This document shows positions 15,687 through 23,517 of a stretch of 38,703 bases of DNA, piece by piece. The notes below the pieces were generated by a model. That model was given only the letters and a program-made list of their open reading frames with translations. It did not search any database and was not told the origin of the DNA. The translations under genes and the position numbers were made by a program. The stretch's first letter is position 1. The number at the start of each line of letters is the position of its first letter. Source of the stretch: Bacteroidota bacterium (GTDB lineage: Bacteria; Bacteroidota; Bacteroidia; UBA7662); contig VGFN01000003.1 in assembly GCA_016868875.1 (NCBI GenBank), forward strand, positions 1-38,703. The letters are read 5' to 3'.

Positions 15687-16901
15687 ATGGAAGATGTATT
15701 CATATTGGACGCCCTACGGACTCCCATAGGGAAATACGCCGGGGCATTGTCCGGCTTAAGGCCCGATGACATGGCCGCTCATTTGGTAAGATGCATGATG
15801 GAGCGCCATCCCGAAGTGGATTCGCAACATTTGGAAGAACTCGTTCTCGGAGCCGCCAACCAGGCAGGTGAGGATAATCGCAACGTGGCGCGAATGAGTG
15901 CTCTGTTGGCCGGTTTGCCGACCTCTGTGGCCGGTGTGACGGTCAACCGATTGTGCGCCAGCGGTCTGCAAGCCATTATGGATGCAAGCAGAGCATTGGC
16001 CATGGGGCATGGCGATTTTTATTTGGCAGGAGGGGTGGAAAGCATGAGCCGTGCCCCTTGGGTTATGGCCAAGTCGGAACAGCCCTTTGGACGGCAACCG
16101 GAGATCCACGACACCACGCTGGGATGGAGGTTCACCAATCCGCGTTGGGAGGGGCTGCATCACCCCTACAGCATGGGTGAAACGGCCGAAAATGTGGCAG
16201 AGAAGTACCAAATTTGCCGCGTGGATCAGGATGACTTTGCTCAATCATCGCAGGAGAAGTATGCAGCGGCTCAAGCGGTCGGCGCTTTTGACCGCGAGCG
16301 AATACCGACCCCAATCCAAGACGCCAAGGGCCAAACCCAGTGGGTAGCCCAAGACGAGCATCCTCGTTTGGGGGACAGGGCCAAACTTAGCCTATTGAAA
16401 CCGGTGTTCAGGGAGGGAGGAACGGTGACCGCCGGTAACTCTTCCGGGATTAACGATGGTGCGGCCTTGTTGCTGTTGGCAAGCGCATCGGCTGTCAAGC
16501 GTCATCAACTTGAACCCATTGGCCGTGTGGTCTCCATGGCGGTGGCAGGAGTTGACCCGGCGTTTATGGGCATAGGTCCGGTACCGGCAGTCCGCAAAGC
16601 CTTGAACCGAGCAGGCCTCCAAGCCAAAGACCTGGGCCTGATTGAATTGAACGAGGCCTTTGCATCGCAGGCCTTGGCCTGTCAACGTGAATTGGATTTG
16701 CCCCTGGAGGATATCAATGTTCACGGCGGAGCCATTGCCCTGGGTCATCCCTTGGGGTGCTCAGGGGCACGAATCACCACAACCCTGTTGCATGCCCTGC
16801 ACCGATACCCCGGCAAAAAAGCCTACGGCCTGGCCACCATGTGCGTTGGGGTGGGTCAGGGGGCGGCTCTGGTGGTGGAAGCCCTAAGAAGGTCTTCATG
16901 A
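15687..16901 (+). CDS. Acetyl-CoA acyltransferase (thiolase), closest in look to 3-oxoadipyl-CoA thiolase
   Basis: This is a 404-residue thiolase. The nucleophilic Cys90 lies in NRLCASG, the catalytic His in GGAIALGHPLGCSGAR, and the second Cys in MCVGVGQG. GAANQAGEDNRNVARM, DTTLGWRFTNP and MGETAENVA resemble PcaF/PaaJ-type enzymes, which cleave 3-oxoadipyl-CoA into succinyl-CoA and acetyl-CoA. A general beta-oxidation thiolase remains possible. No other aromatic-degradation gene is nearby, so the substrate is uncertain. I take ATG 15687 as start because the conserved domain begins there with MEDVFILDALRTP. The 31 extra upstream codons from 15594 are Cys/Trp-rich and unlike the family. Confidence 0.88.
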   Translation: MEDVFILDALRTPIGKYAGALSGLRPDDMAAHLVRCMMERHPEVDSQHLEELVLGAANQAGEDNRNVARMSALLAGLPTSVAGVTVNRLCASGLQAIMDASRALAMGHGDFYLAGGVESMSRAPWVMAKSEQPFGRQPEIHDTTLGWRFTNPRWEGLHHPYSMGETAENVAEKYQICRVDQDDFAQSSQEKYAAAQAVGAFDRERIPTPIQDAKGQTQWVAQDEHPRLGDRAKLSLLKPVFREGGTVTAGNSSGINDGAALLLLASASAVKRHQLEPIGRVVSMAVAGVDPAFMGIGPVPAVRKALNRAGLQAKDLGLIELNEAFASQALACQRELDLPLEDINVHGGAIALGHPLGCSGARITTTLLHALHRYPGKKAYGLATMCVGVGQGAALVVEALRRSS

Positions 16902-16920
16902 TGGCGATCGAAAGCAGGTC

Positions 16921-17697
16921 ATGAACCGTTATTTCATTCAATTGGCGTATGACGGTACGGCCTATCATGGTTGGCAAAGACAACCCAATGCCGTAACGGT
17001 TCAGGAGCTTATCGAAAATGCCTTAACTCAATATACAGGAAAACCCGTTTGGCTTACCGGTCAGGGCCGCACCGATACGGGGGTTCATGCATCGGAGTTT
17101 TTTGCGCATTGGGATTCAGAGGAAGATCTTCATACGTTGTTACGGGGCCCGGTGGAGGATGGGATTAGGGTTCTTAACCGGATGTTGCCCAACGATTTGG
17201 TGATACAGCGGGTCTTTCAAGTCCCTGAAACCGCCCATGCCCGCTTTTCAGCCTTGTTCAGAACCTATCATTACCGCGTTCATTGGGCCAAGGATCCGTT
17301 CCGAGCGCGTTATTCCTGGCAAATCCCAGCCTGCCCTGATTGGGATTCGGTCCTTAAGGCCGCTGCACTGCTGCCGGGCAACCGTGATTACGGCTGTTTC
17401 GCCAGAGCCGGTGGTGGGCAACAAAACGACATGTGCAACCTAACCCATGCGCAATGGAAATTGAATGCAGATCAATCCGCTGTTTTTGAAATCCGAGCCA
17501 ACCGCTTTCTGCGCAACATGGTCCGCGCGATTGTGGGCACGTTGATGGAAGTTGGACGAGGTTATCGATCCCATGATCAAATCAACGACCTTTTGAAGGA
17601 AGGAACCCGATCGGATGCCGGCACTTCGGCTCCTGCCCACGGGCTTTGTTTGGTGCATGTGGAGTATCCGGATGGTATCATTCAACCAAAACCATGA
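16921..17697 (+). CDS. truA: tRNA pseudouridine(38-40) synthase TruA
   Basis: TruA isomerises uridines 38-40 in the anticodon arm of tRNAs. The 258-residue protein begins with the typical LAYDGTAYHGWQRQ, carries the catalytic Asp52 in GRTDTGVHA, and has the conserved FSALFRTYHYRV and FLRNMVRAIVGTLMEVGRG. It lies 19 bases downstream of the thiolase. Its stop codon overlaps the start of the ABC transporter gene by four bases (ATGA), so those two are probably translationally coupled. Confidence 0.96.
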   Translation: MNRYFIQLAYDGTAYHGWQRQPNAVTVQELIENALTQYTGKPVWLTGQGRTDTGVHASEFFAHWDSEEDLHTLLRGPVEDGIRVLNRMLPNDLVIQRVFQVPETAHARFSALFRTYHYRVHWAKDPFRARYSWQIPACPDWDSVLKAAALLPGNRDYGCFARAGGGQQNDMCNLTHAQWKLNADQSAVFEIRANRFLRNMVRAIVGTLMEVGRGYRSHDQINDLLKEGTRSDAGTSAPAHGLCLVHVEYPDGIIQPKP

Positions 17698-19481
17698 AGG
17701 CAGCCACCGAGGAATACCAGGCGCCTGGAGCTGGTACCGTACAGGCCTTGAAGCGCTTGTTCGGGGAAATGAAACCGTACAGCTTCTTGTTGACCGGAAC
17801 CCTGCTCTTGGCCATCGTTCTTGCAGGGACAGCTCCGCTAAGACCATGGTTGATTCAACAAGCGGTGGACGGACCCATGACGCAGAAGGATTTGGTCAGC
17901 TTGGCCCAATACGGTTGGGTTATTTTGGCCTTGTTGCTTGGGGAATCCGGTCTAAGGTATCTCTTTGGTTTGTGGAGTGTGCAATTGGGACAGTCTGTGG
18001 TCAAAGATTTGCGACGCAAGCTTTATACGCATTTAACACGGTATCGCCCAAGTTTTTATGAATCCAGATCGGTAGGCGCCTTGGGAAGCAGGGTGATTAA
18101 CGATTTGGAGGCCATCGCAGAATTGTTTGCCCAAGGTTTCTTGACCATGGCGGGAGATGTTTTGCAGTTAATCGTGATTTTATCGGTGATGCTTTATACC
18201 GATTGGCGACTCACCTTGGTCAGTTTGATGGTTATGCCTCTGTTGTTATGGGTAACCTGGTGGTTCAAAGAAAAAGTTCACGGTTCATTCACCGAAGTTC
18301 GATCTCGAACCTCTTCGTTGAATTCCTTCCTCCAAGAACGCCTTAGCAATTTGCAACTCATTCCCCTGTTTCATCGCGAAGAGGAGGAGAACCGGGCCTT
18401 CCAAAAAGAAAACCAAGGTTTGGCCGAAGCGCATCTGAACGGGGTTTGGTATTATTCGGTGTATTTTCCAGTGGTCGAAGTTCTTACGGCCTTGGCCATG
18501 GGATTGATGGTTTGGTACGGAGCCGTGAGGGTGCAGGACGGGGCCTTGTCCACAGGGGTCTTGGTGGCCTTTCTGGTTTATATCAACCAGTTGTTCAGGC
18601 CATTGAGGTTGTTAGCGGACAAATTCAATTCCCTGCAGATGGGCATTATCGCATCTTCAAGGGTTTTTCAGTTGATTGATTTGAAAGCTTGGCCTGCGGA
18701 AACCAATGCAGCAGCGGATCAACCCATACAGGGCATCGATATACAAATTCAGAACTTAAATTTTGGATACCAAAAGGATGTCCGGGTCCTCCACGATATT
18801 CAATTGCATATGAAGCCCGGAGAAGTTTGGGCTGTGGTGGGGAGCAGTGGAAGTGGCAAATCGACCTTGGCCCAAATGCTGGTCAGATTTTATGAACCCG
18901 ATTCAGGGTGGATTCTCTTGGACGGTTTGCCTCACACGGAATTAACCTTGAGGCAACTGCGAAGGCGCATTATTTACGTTCCCCAAGAAGTCATTTTCTT
19001 CAGCGGGACCGTTTTGGATAACATTATTCTTCATGATTCCGGCATCACCATGGAATTGGTGGAGCTAAGGGTCAAGGAATTCAATCTTCTTGATTTTGTG
19101 GAGTCCTTGCCGCAGGGTTTGTTGACCCCGGTGGGGGAAAAGGGAGCTGGGCTATCCGCCGGTCAAAAGCAATTGGTGGCCCTGATTCGTGCTTTGGTAA
19201 GGCAGCCGGACCTCCTTATCCTGGACGAAGCCACCGCATCGGTGGACTCGGCCACGGAGGCCCAGGTCCAAAGGGGTATCGAGGCCTTTGTTCAAGGCCG
19301 TAATGCCTTGCTTATCGCCCATCGAATGTCCACTTTGCGGTTTGCCCACCGGATTTTGGTGATGAAGGATGGCCGTATCGTCGAAGAAGGAACCCATGCC
19401 GAACTATTGGCCCTGAATGGGCACTTTTCTAAACTGAGCCAAGGTCAACATTTGGGCGATTGGCTTGTTACTTCGCAGTAA
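17694..19481 (+). CDS. ABC exporter, fused permease and ATPase (MsbA/MdlB-like)
   Basis: The 595-residue half-transporter has a six-helix type IV membrane domain (about 30-335) followed by an ATPase domain (about 360-585). Walker A is VGSSGSGKST, the Q-loop sits in YVPQEV, and Walker B is LLILDEATAS. The signature is LSAGQ in place of the more common LSGGQ, a variant that also occurs in functional exporters. It acts as a homodimer or heterodimer in the inner membrane, exporting lipids, peptides or drugs. The substrate cannot be read from sequence. The chosen ATG overlaps truA by four bases. A longer frame from 17646 lies wholly within truA and adds nothing conserved. Confidence 0.9.
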   Translation: MKAATEEYQAPGAGTVQALKRLFGEMKPYSFLLTGTLLLAIVLAGTAPLRPWLIQQAVDGPMTQKDLVSLAQYGWVILALLLGESGLRYLFGLWSVQLGQSVVKDLRRKLYTHLTRYRPSFYESRSVGALGSRVINDLEAIAELFAQGFLTMAGDVLQLIVILSVMLYTDWRLTLVSLMVMPLLLWVTWWFKEKVHGSFTEVRSRTSSLNSFLQERLSNLQLIPLFHREEEENRAFQKENQGLAEAHLNGVWYYSVYFPVVEVLTALAMGLMVWYGAVRVQDGALSTGVLVAFLVYINQLFRPLRLLADKFNSLQMGIIASSRVFQLIDLKAWPAETNAAADQPIQGIDIQIQNLNFGYQKDVRVLHDIQLHMKPGEVWAVVGSSGSGKSTLAQMLVRFYEPDSGWILLDGLPHTELTLRQLRRRIIYVPQEVIFFSGTVLDNIILHDSGITMELVELRVKEFNLLDFVESLPQGLLTPVGEKGAGLSAGQKQLVALIRALVRQPDLLILDEATASVDSATEAQVQRGIEAFVQGRNALLIAHRMSTLRFAHRILVMKDGRIVEEGTHAELLALNGHFSKLSQGQHLGDWLVTSQ

Positions 19482-19502
19482 CCAATCAATCCACCTATTC
19501 CC

Positions 19503-21602
19503 ATGAAGCCTAACCTATTTCTTTCCCCTATGATTTCTTTTTTTCGAACTGCTTTGCTTCAAATGACCACCATCCTCGGTTTGATGGCCTTGGTTGGGTT
19601 ACCTCTGTCGGCCGTGGCAACCACCAACGGGCATGGGGAAACACGCTCCTTGGTTGAGGTGGAGGGCCATTCCAATTGCGCCACCCTCAAGGGAGCGAGG
19701 GCTGGCATCGAAATGCGAAACCGAATGAGCCTCTCCGCATCGGCAATGAACCGGGGCGGGGATACCTACGATATCCATCATTACCATTTCAACTTAGCCT
19801 TGACCAATACCTCCACCGCGATTGCAGGGGATGTGATGTTTCGTTCGACCGTGACCTCACCGGTCATGGACACCTTTTGGTTTGAACTGAGGAGTTTCAT
19901 GAACATTGATTCGGTGCAAATTAACGGAACCCGTTACCTGCCCTCTGCTCTTTCCAGGTTGAATGACGTGGTCCGTGTTCCTTTGCTCAGCAATTTGGAT
20001 GCGGGAATGCAGGTGACCTGCCGAGTCTTCTACCAAGGGACCCCGCCGAGCGGTGGCTTCTTCAGCGGGGTAAGCTCTGCGGCTTCACCAACCTGGGGGG
20101 TCAATGTGACTTGGACTCTTTCGGAGCCTTTCTCAGCCCCGGATTGGTTTCCCTGCAAACAGGATCTTTGGGACAAGATTGACTCGGTTTTCTTTGACGG
20201 TACCAGCGTTGCGCCTAACAAAGTGGCCTCAACGGGTTTGCTTATCGGGGTCGATACGCTGACCAACAACAGGCGCAAATACAAATGGAGAAGCCGTATT
20301 CCAATGGCTTTCTATTTGATGGCCTTTTCGGTAACCGATTATACCGAGCATCTGAGTTGGGCACACCCCACCGCCCTGGCCAATGATTCGGTGCTGATTC
20401 AACATTGGATTTACAATGCCAACAATTCATCAGGGACTTCCTGCCTCAATTTTAACCGAACTGCATTGAACAGTACCGGGGCGATGATCGAGAATTTTTC
20501 GGACCTCTTTGTCCTGTACCCCTTTCATACCGAAAAATACGGTCACATGATGGCTCCCTTAGGGGGTGGGATGGAGCATCAAACCATGAGCACTATGGGG
20601 AGCTTCGGGATGGATTTGATCGCCCATGAATTGGCGCATCAGTGGTTTGGGGATATGGTAACCTGCGCGACTTGGAGCGATATTTGGTTGAACGAGGGTT
20701 GGGCTTCGTATGGTGAATACCTTCACCGCCAATATGTTGTTTCCCAAACATCGGCCAGCGATTGGATGAACAGCACCCACAGCTCGGCTCGTTCATCCAC
20801 CACAGGCTCGGTCTATGTCCCGGCATCGGGGTTGACGAACGTGAACAGGATTTTTTCATCCTCCTTAACCTACAAGAAAGGGGCTGCGGTCCTGCACATG
20901 CTTCGCAACGAAATCGGGGACGATTCCTTGTTCTTCCCGGCCGTTAGAGAATATCTTCAAGCCAAAAGGCATTCCGTGGCCACCACGGATGAATTCCGTC
21001 AGATCATGGAACAAAGGACTTCGGTCCCACTTCAGAACTTTTTCCAAGACTGGGTTTACGGCGAGGGGCATCCTACGTACAATATTCAATGGAATTGGCG
21101 TGATTCGGTGTTATGGCTCCAAATGCGCCAGACCGTGACCGCTCCTGTAGCGACCCCGGTTTTTCGTAACAAATTGCCGTTGGGGCTTATCACTTCCGGC
21201 CCTGGCCAAGCCCCATCGCTCATCCAGGTGGAACCAGCCCTGGGCCTGCAGCGCATTCGCATTCCTCGACAGGTGGCCAACGTTACCCTGGATCCTTCGA
21301 ATGCTATACTTAAAGGAACCGCTTCTTCCATTTCCAGGCTAGCTACTCTGGGGGTGGGCTTGGAGGAGCTTAATGTCATGAATTTCAATCCTTACCCCAA
21401 TCCTGTTCAGGGTATCTTGCAGGTGGATTTAAATTCCGCTGCGGAATTGCTCCTAACCGATTTAAGCGGTAGGCAAATGAACGTCTATCATGGGCATGAA
21501 GGCAAGAACCAACTCGATCTTAATCTCCCATCGGGTACCTATTTCCTGCAAGCCCTTTTTCCTGCAGGTTTAAGGGTTAGCCGTAGGATCGTCATTCCCT
21601 AA
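19503..21602 (+). CDS. Secreted M1-family zinc aminopeptidase with type IX sorting tail
   Basis: The 699-residue exported peptidase has a signal peptide (hydrophobic core about 17-38, after a second possible start at Met10). The M1 fold includes SEPFSAPDWFPCK, an exopeptidase motif GGGMEHQ, the zinc site HELAHQWFGD (His375, Glu376, His379) and the third ligand Glu398 in NEGWASYGEY. The C-terminal 70 or so residues (FNPYPNP..., LTDLSGRQM, LPSGTYFLQ, ending SRRIVIP) form a type A sorting domain. That domain directs export through the type IX system and release or anchoring at the cell surface. It should trim N-terminal residues from peptides for nutrition. It follows the ABC gene after 21 bases and is convergent with the MCE gene. 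Confidence 0.94.
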   Translation: MKPNLFLSPMISFFRTALLQMTTILGLMALVGLPLSAVATTNGHGETRSLVEVEGHSNCATLKGARAGIEMRNRMSLSASAMNRGGDTYDIHHYHFNLALTNTSTAIAGDVMFRSTVTSPVMDTFWFELRSFMNIDSVQINGTRYLPSALSRLNDVVRVPLLSNLDAGMQVTCRVFYQGTPPSGGFFSGVSSAASPTWGVNVTWTLSEPFSAPDWFPCKQDLWDKIDSVFFDGTSVAPNKVASTGLLIGVDTLTNNRRKYKWRSRIPMAFYLMAFSVTDYTEHLSWAHPTALANDSVLIQHWIYNANNSSGTSCLNFNRTALNSTGAMIENFSDLFVLYPFHTEKYGHMMAPLGGGMEHQTMSTMGSFGMDLIAHELAHQWFGDMVTCATWSDIWLNEGWASYGEYLHRQYVVSQTSASDWMNSTHSSARSSTTGSVYVPASGLTNVNRIFSSSLTYKKGAAVLHMLRNEIGDDSLFFPAVREYLQAKRHSVATTDEFRQIMEQRTSVPLQNFFQDWVYGEGHPTYNIQWNWRDSVLWLQMRQTVTAPVATPVFRNKLPLGLITSGPGQAPSLIQVEPALGLQRIRIPRQVANVTLDPSNAILKGTASSISRLATLGVGLEELNVMNFNPYPNPVQGILQVDLNSAAELLLTDLSGRQMNVYHGHEGKNQLDLNLPSGTYFLQALFPAGLRVSRRIVIP

Positions 21603-21638
21603 ACGACGCCAGGAGAGACCAGATCGGAAAAGGTAAGC

Positions 21639-22616
21639 TCAGGGTTTGCCCTTGGAATCTTTGCTTTGCTTGGAATCCAAGGCCTTTTTGGAATCCTTGT
21701 CTTTGCGTCCGAAGACGGATACCTGCACATACCTCCCCGGATTTTGCCTCAAGTCGGTGAGCAAGAGGTTGAGGGACTGGGTGCTTTGCTGCAAGTTGTA
21801 ATACAAAGAACTATCTTTCATTAACTTACCCAAGGTGCCTTGATCGCTTTGGATTCGTTCCATGAGCTGCTTTGTGGAAGACAAGGCCAACTCTGCCTGG
21901 TTTACCGTTTGTTTGAGTTGCAAATGGGTCAACGAATCGGAGAAGGACTTGAAGTTTTGGATGGAGGCTTTGAGAAGGGGTTGATCTTGGCGCAGATCTT
22001 CGGAAAGACGTGAAAGCTCGCTGAGGGTTTTTTGAATGGGGGCACGGCTATCTCGAATGAGTTCGTTCAGGTTGCTGCTTCCCTCGTCCAACTGGGCAAG
22101 GCTATGTCGAATTTTGGCTTCCTCCACGGCTTCCAAAATGCGGTTGAGGTTGTTTAGGCTGATTTCGACTTTGTCTTTGAGCGGAGTCAGGTCCCCCACC
22201 AAATTTTCAATAAGGCTGGGAGCGATCTCGGCAGGAAGCGTATCCCGATGCCGGTAAGTGCGATCAGCATCCAGACCTATTTCGATTTGCAAAGCTTTGG
22301 TATCAAAGAGGTCGGTGCTGACCAGTCTCAGCCTAGTGCCTAGAGGAAGGCTAACTCGCTTGGAAACCTCCACAGTCACCAAGACAGCGTTCCGTTCGGG
22401 CAGAAGTTCAACCTCAGTTACCGTACCCGTCTTGATGCCTTTGTACAAAACGGGGGCTGCGGCCTTGAGCCCCTTTACATCATCCAATAATGAATAATAG
22501 GTGTTACGGCCCGTGAATATATCGTCGCCTTTCAGGAAATTAATCCCAATAAACAACAGCGTCAGGGCCATTGTAGCAAAAAGTCCGATCCAAATTTCCT
22601 TGGGTATCTTGTGCAT
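21639..22616 (-). CDS. MCE-family (MlaD-like) lipid-transport substrate-binding protein
   Basis: The 325-residue protein has one N-terminal membrane anchor (about 9-27, with IWIGLFATMALTLLFIG), an MCE domain (about 37-115, YYSLLDDVKGLKAAAPVLYKGIKTGTV, described here only as its conserved start; the VKGL and V-x-GI-x-VG-type turn are visible), a long helical region (about 135-285) and a charged Lys/Asp/Ser-rich tail. MCE proteins form hexameric tunnels that carry phospholipids across the periplasm, normally with an MlaE permease and an MlaF ATPase. Neither partner is in this window. It starts 29 bases after the amidase stop, so the two are probably one operon. Confidence 0.88.
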   Translation of the reverse strand: MHKIPKEIWIGLFATMALTLLFIGINFLKGDDIFTGRNTYYSLLDDVKGLKAAAPVLYKGIKTGTVTEVELLPERNAVLVTVEVSKRVSLPLGTRLRLVSTDLFDTKALQIEIGLDADRTYRHRDTLPAEIAPSLIENLVGDLTPLKDKVEISLNNLNRILEAVEEAKIRHSLAQLDEGSSNLNELIRDSRAPIQKTLSELSRLSEDLRQDQPLLKASIQNFKSFSDSLTHLQLKQTVNQAELALSSTKQLMERIQSDQGTLGKLMKDSSLYYNLQQSTQSLNLLLTDLRQNPGRYVQVSVFGRKDKDSKKALDSKQSKDSKGKP

Positions 22617-22645
22617 AGGTTGGTTTTAGGGGGAGATTTCCTCGG

Positions 22646-23464
22646 TCAAGGATTGTTCTGATGGTGGTATAGCTCAATGGCTTCAGCGATCGACAGCGAA
22701 AGTTTGTTTTGGCCTTGTTCAGAACGCATGAATTGCTCTTCCTCGTCATGCGTGAGAAATCCCGTTTCGACAAGGACGGCGGGCATGGTGGTCCGGTAGA
22801 GCACCAGGAAACCAGCTTGTTTAACCCCCCGGCTATGGCGGCCGGTATGGTGCACGAATTTTCGTTCAATGAGTCGGGCCAATTCCAGGCTTTGTGTTCG
22901 GTAGGCGCTTTGGAACAATTCAAAAATAATGTGGGCCGTTGGGTCGTTGGGATTGAAACCGTCGTATTGCTCCAGGTAATTGCTTTCCATCAGGACCGTT
23001 GAATTTTCTCTTTTGGCGACGTTCAAGTTGGCCCCTGTGACATGCAAACCTTGGGTGAAGGTTTCCGTCCCGTGGGCTTTGGCTCCGCCGCTGTTGCAAT
23101 GGATGGAGACAAAGAGGTCGGCATTTAGACGATTGGCTATGCCAGCTCTCTCGTGGAGTTCGATGAATTTGTCCTCGTTGCGGGTCAGATGGACCTGCAG
23201 TCCAGGGATTCGTTTCCGCAGCTGATCGGCCACTTTTCGCGTTATTTCCAAGGTGACGACCTTTTCGAGGGAGCCTCTGCCTTTGCAACCGCTGTCATGA
23301 CCCCCGTGTCCTGCATCCAGAACGATTCGATGCAGCGTGTAGGCCTTGACTCCTAAGTTGGGGCAAGCAAGGCTCCAAAAGAGGCTAACCAAAGCGATTC
23401 CCCGGAACCATGAGGTCCAAAGCGACCGTTGAAGTAGTTTTGGGGTTCGATGAAGGTAAGGCAT
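22646..23464 (-). CDS. N-acetylmuramoyl-L-alanine amidase (Amidase_3, AmiC-like)
   Basis: The 272-residue exported enzyme cleaves the bond between MurNAc and the L-Ala of the stem peptide. A basic N-terminus plus a hydrophobic stretch (about 20-40) forms a signal peptide. The catalytic domain begins at about residue 45. Zinc-binding and catalytic motifs are DAGHGGHDSG, ELHERAGIANRLNADLFVSIHCNS (split: the ERAxIAN helix and the SIHxN zinc His) and VLVETGFLTHDEEE with the catalytic Glu. It is divergent from lptD with a gap of about 42 bases. A promoter match for it lies inside the start of lptD. The amidase-MCE-LptD neighbourhood suggests envelope biogenesis. Confidence 0.93.
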   Translation of the reverse strand: MPYLHRTPKLLQRSLWTSWFRGIALVSLFWSLACPNLGVKAYTLHRIVLDAGHGGHDSGCKGRGSLEKVVTLEITRKVADQLRKRIPGLQVHLTRNEDKFIELHERAGIANRLNADLFVSIHCNSGGAKAHGTETFTQGLHVTGANLNVAKRENSTVLMESNYLEQYDGFNPNDPTAHIIFELFQSAYRTQSLELARLIERKFVHHTGRHSRGVKQAGFLVLYRTTMPAVLVETGFLTHDEEEQFMRSEQGQNKLSLSIAEAIELYHHQNNP

Positions 23465-23487
23465 TCGGTATTGGCAAATTTGCTTAG

Positions 23488-23517
23488 CAAATCTAGGGAA
23501 TCAGGCATGCTTCACAA
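23488..23517 (-). promoter_or_regulatory. Candidate promoter for the amidase-MCE pair
   Basis: On the minus strand TTG (23515-23517) is followed after 19 bases by TAGATTTG (23488-23495), matching the Bacteroidota -33/-7 pattern. Transcription would start near 23483, about 20 bases before the amidase ATG at 23464. The site overlaps the first codons of lptD. Confidence 0.45.

Noticed and set aside
17646..17693. Upstream ATG extending the ABC transporter by 16 residues
   Set aside because: The extension lies entirely within truA. The ATG at 17694 gives the common 4-base coupled overlap.
23450..23506. Longer lptD from ATG 23450
   Set aside because: It overlaps the divergent amidase start and puts 19 polar residues before a good signal peptide that begins at 23507.
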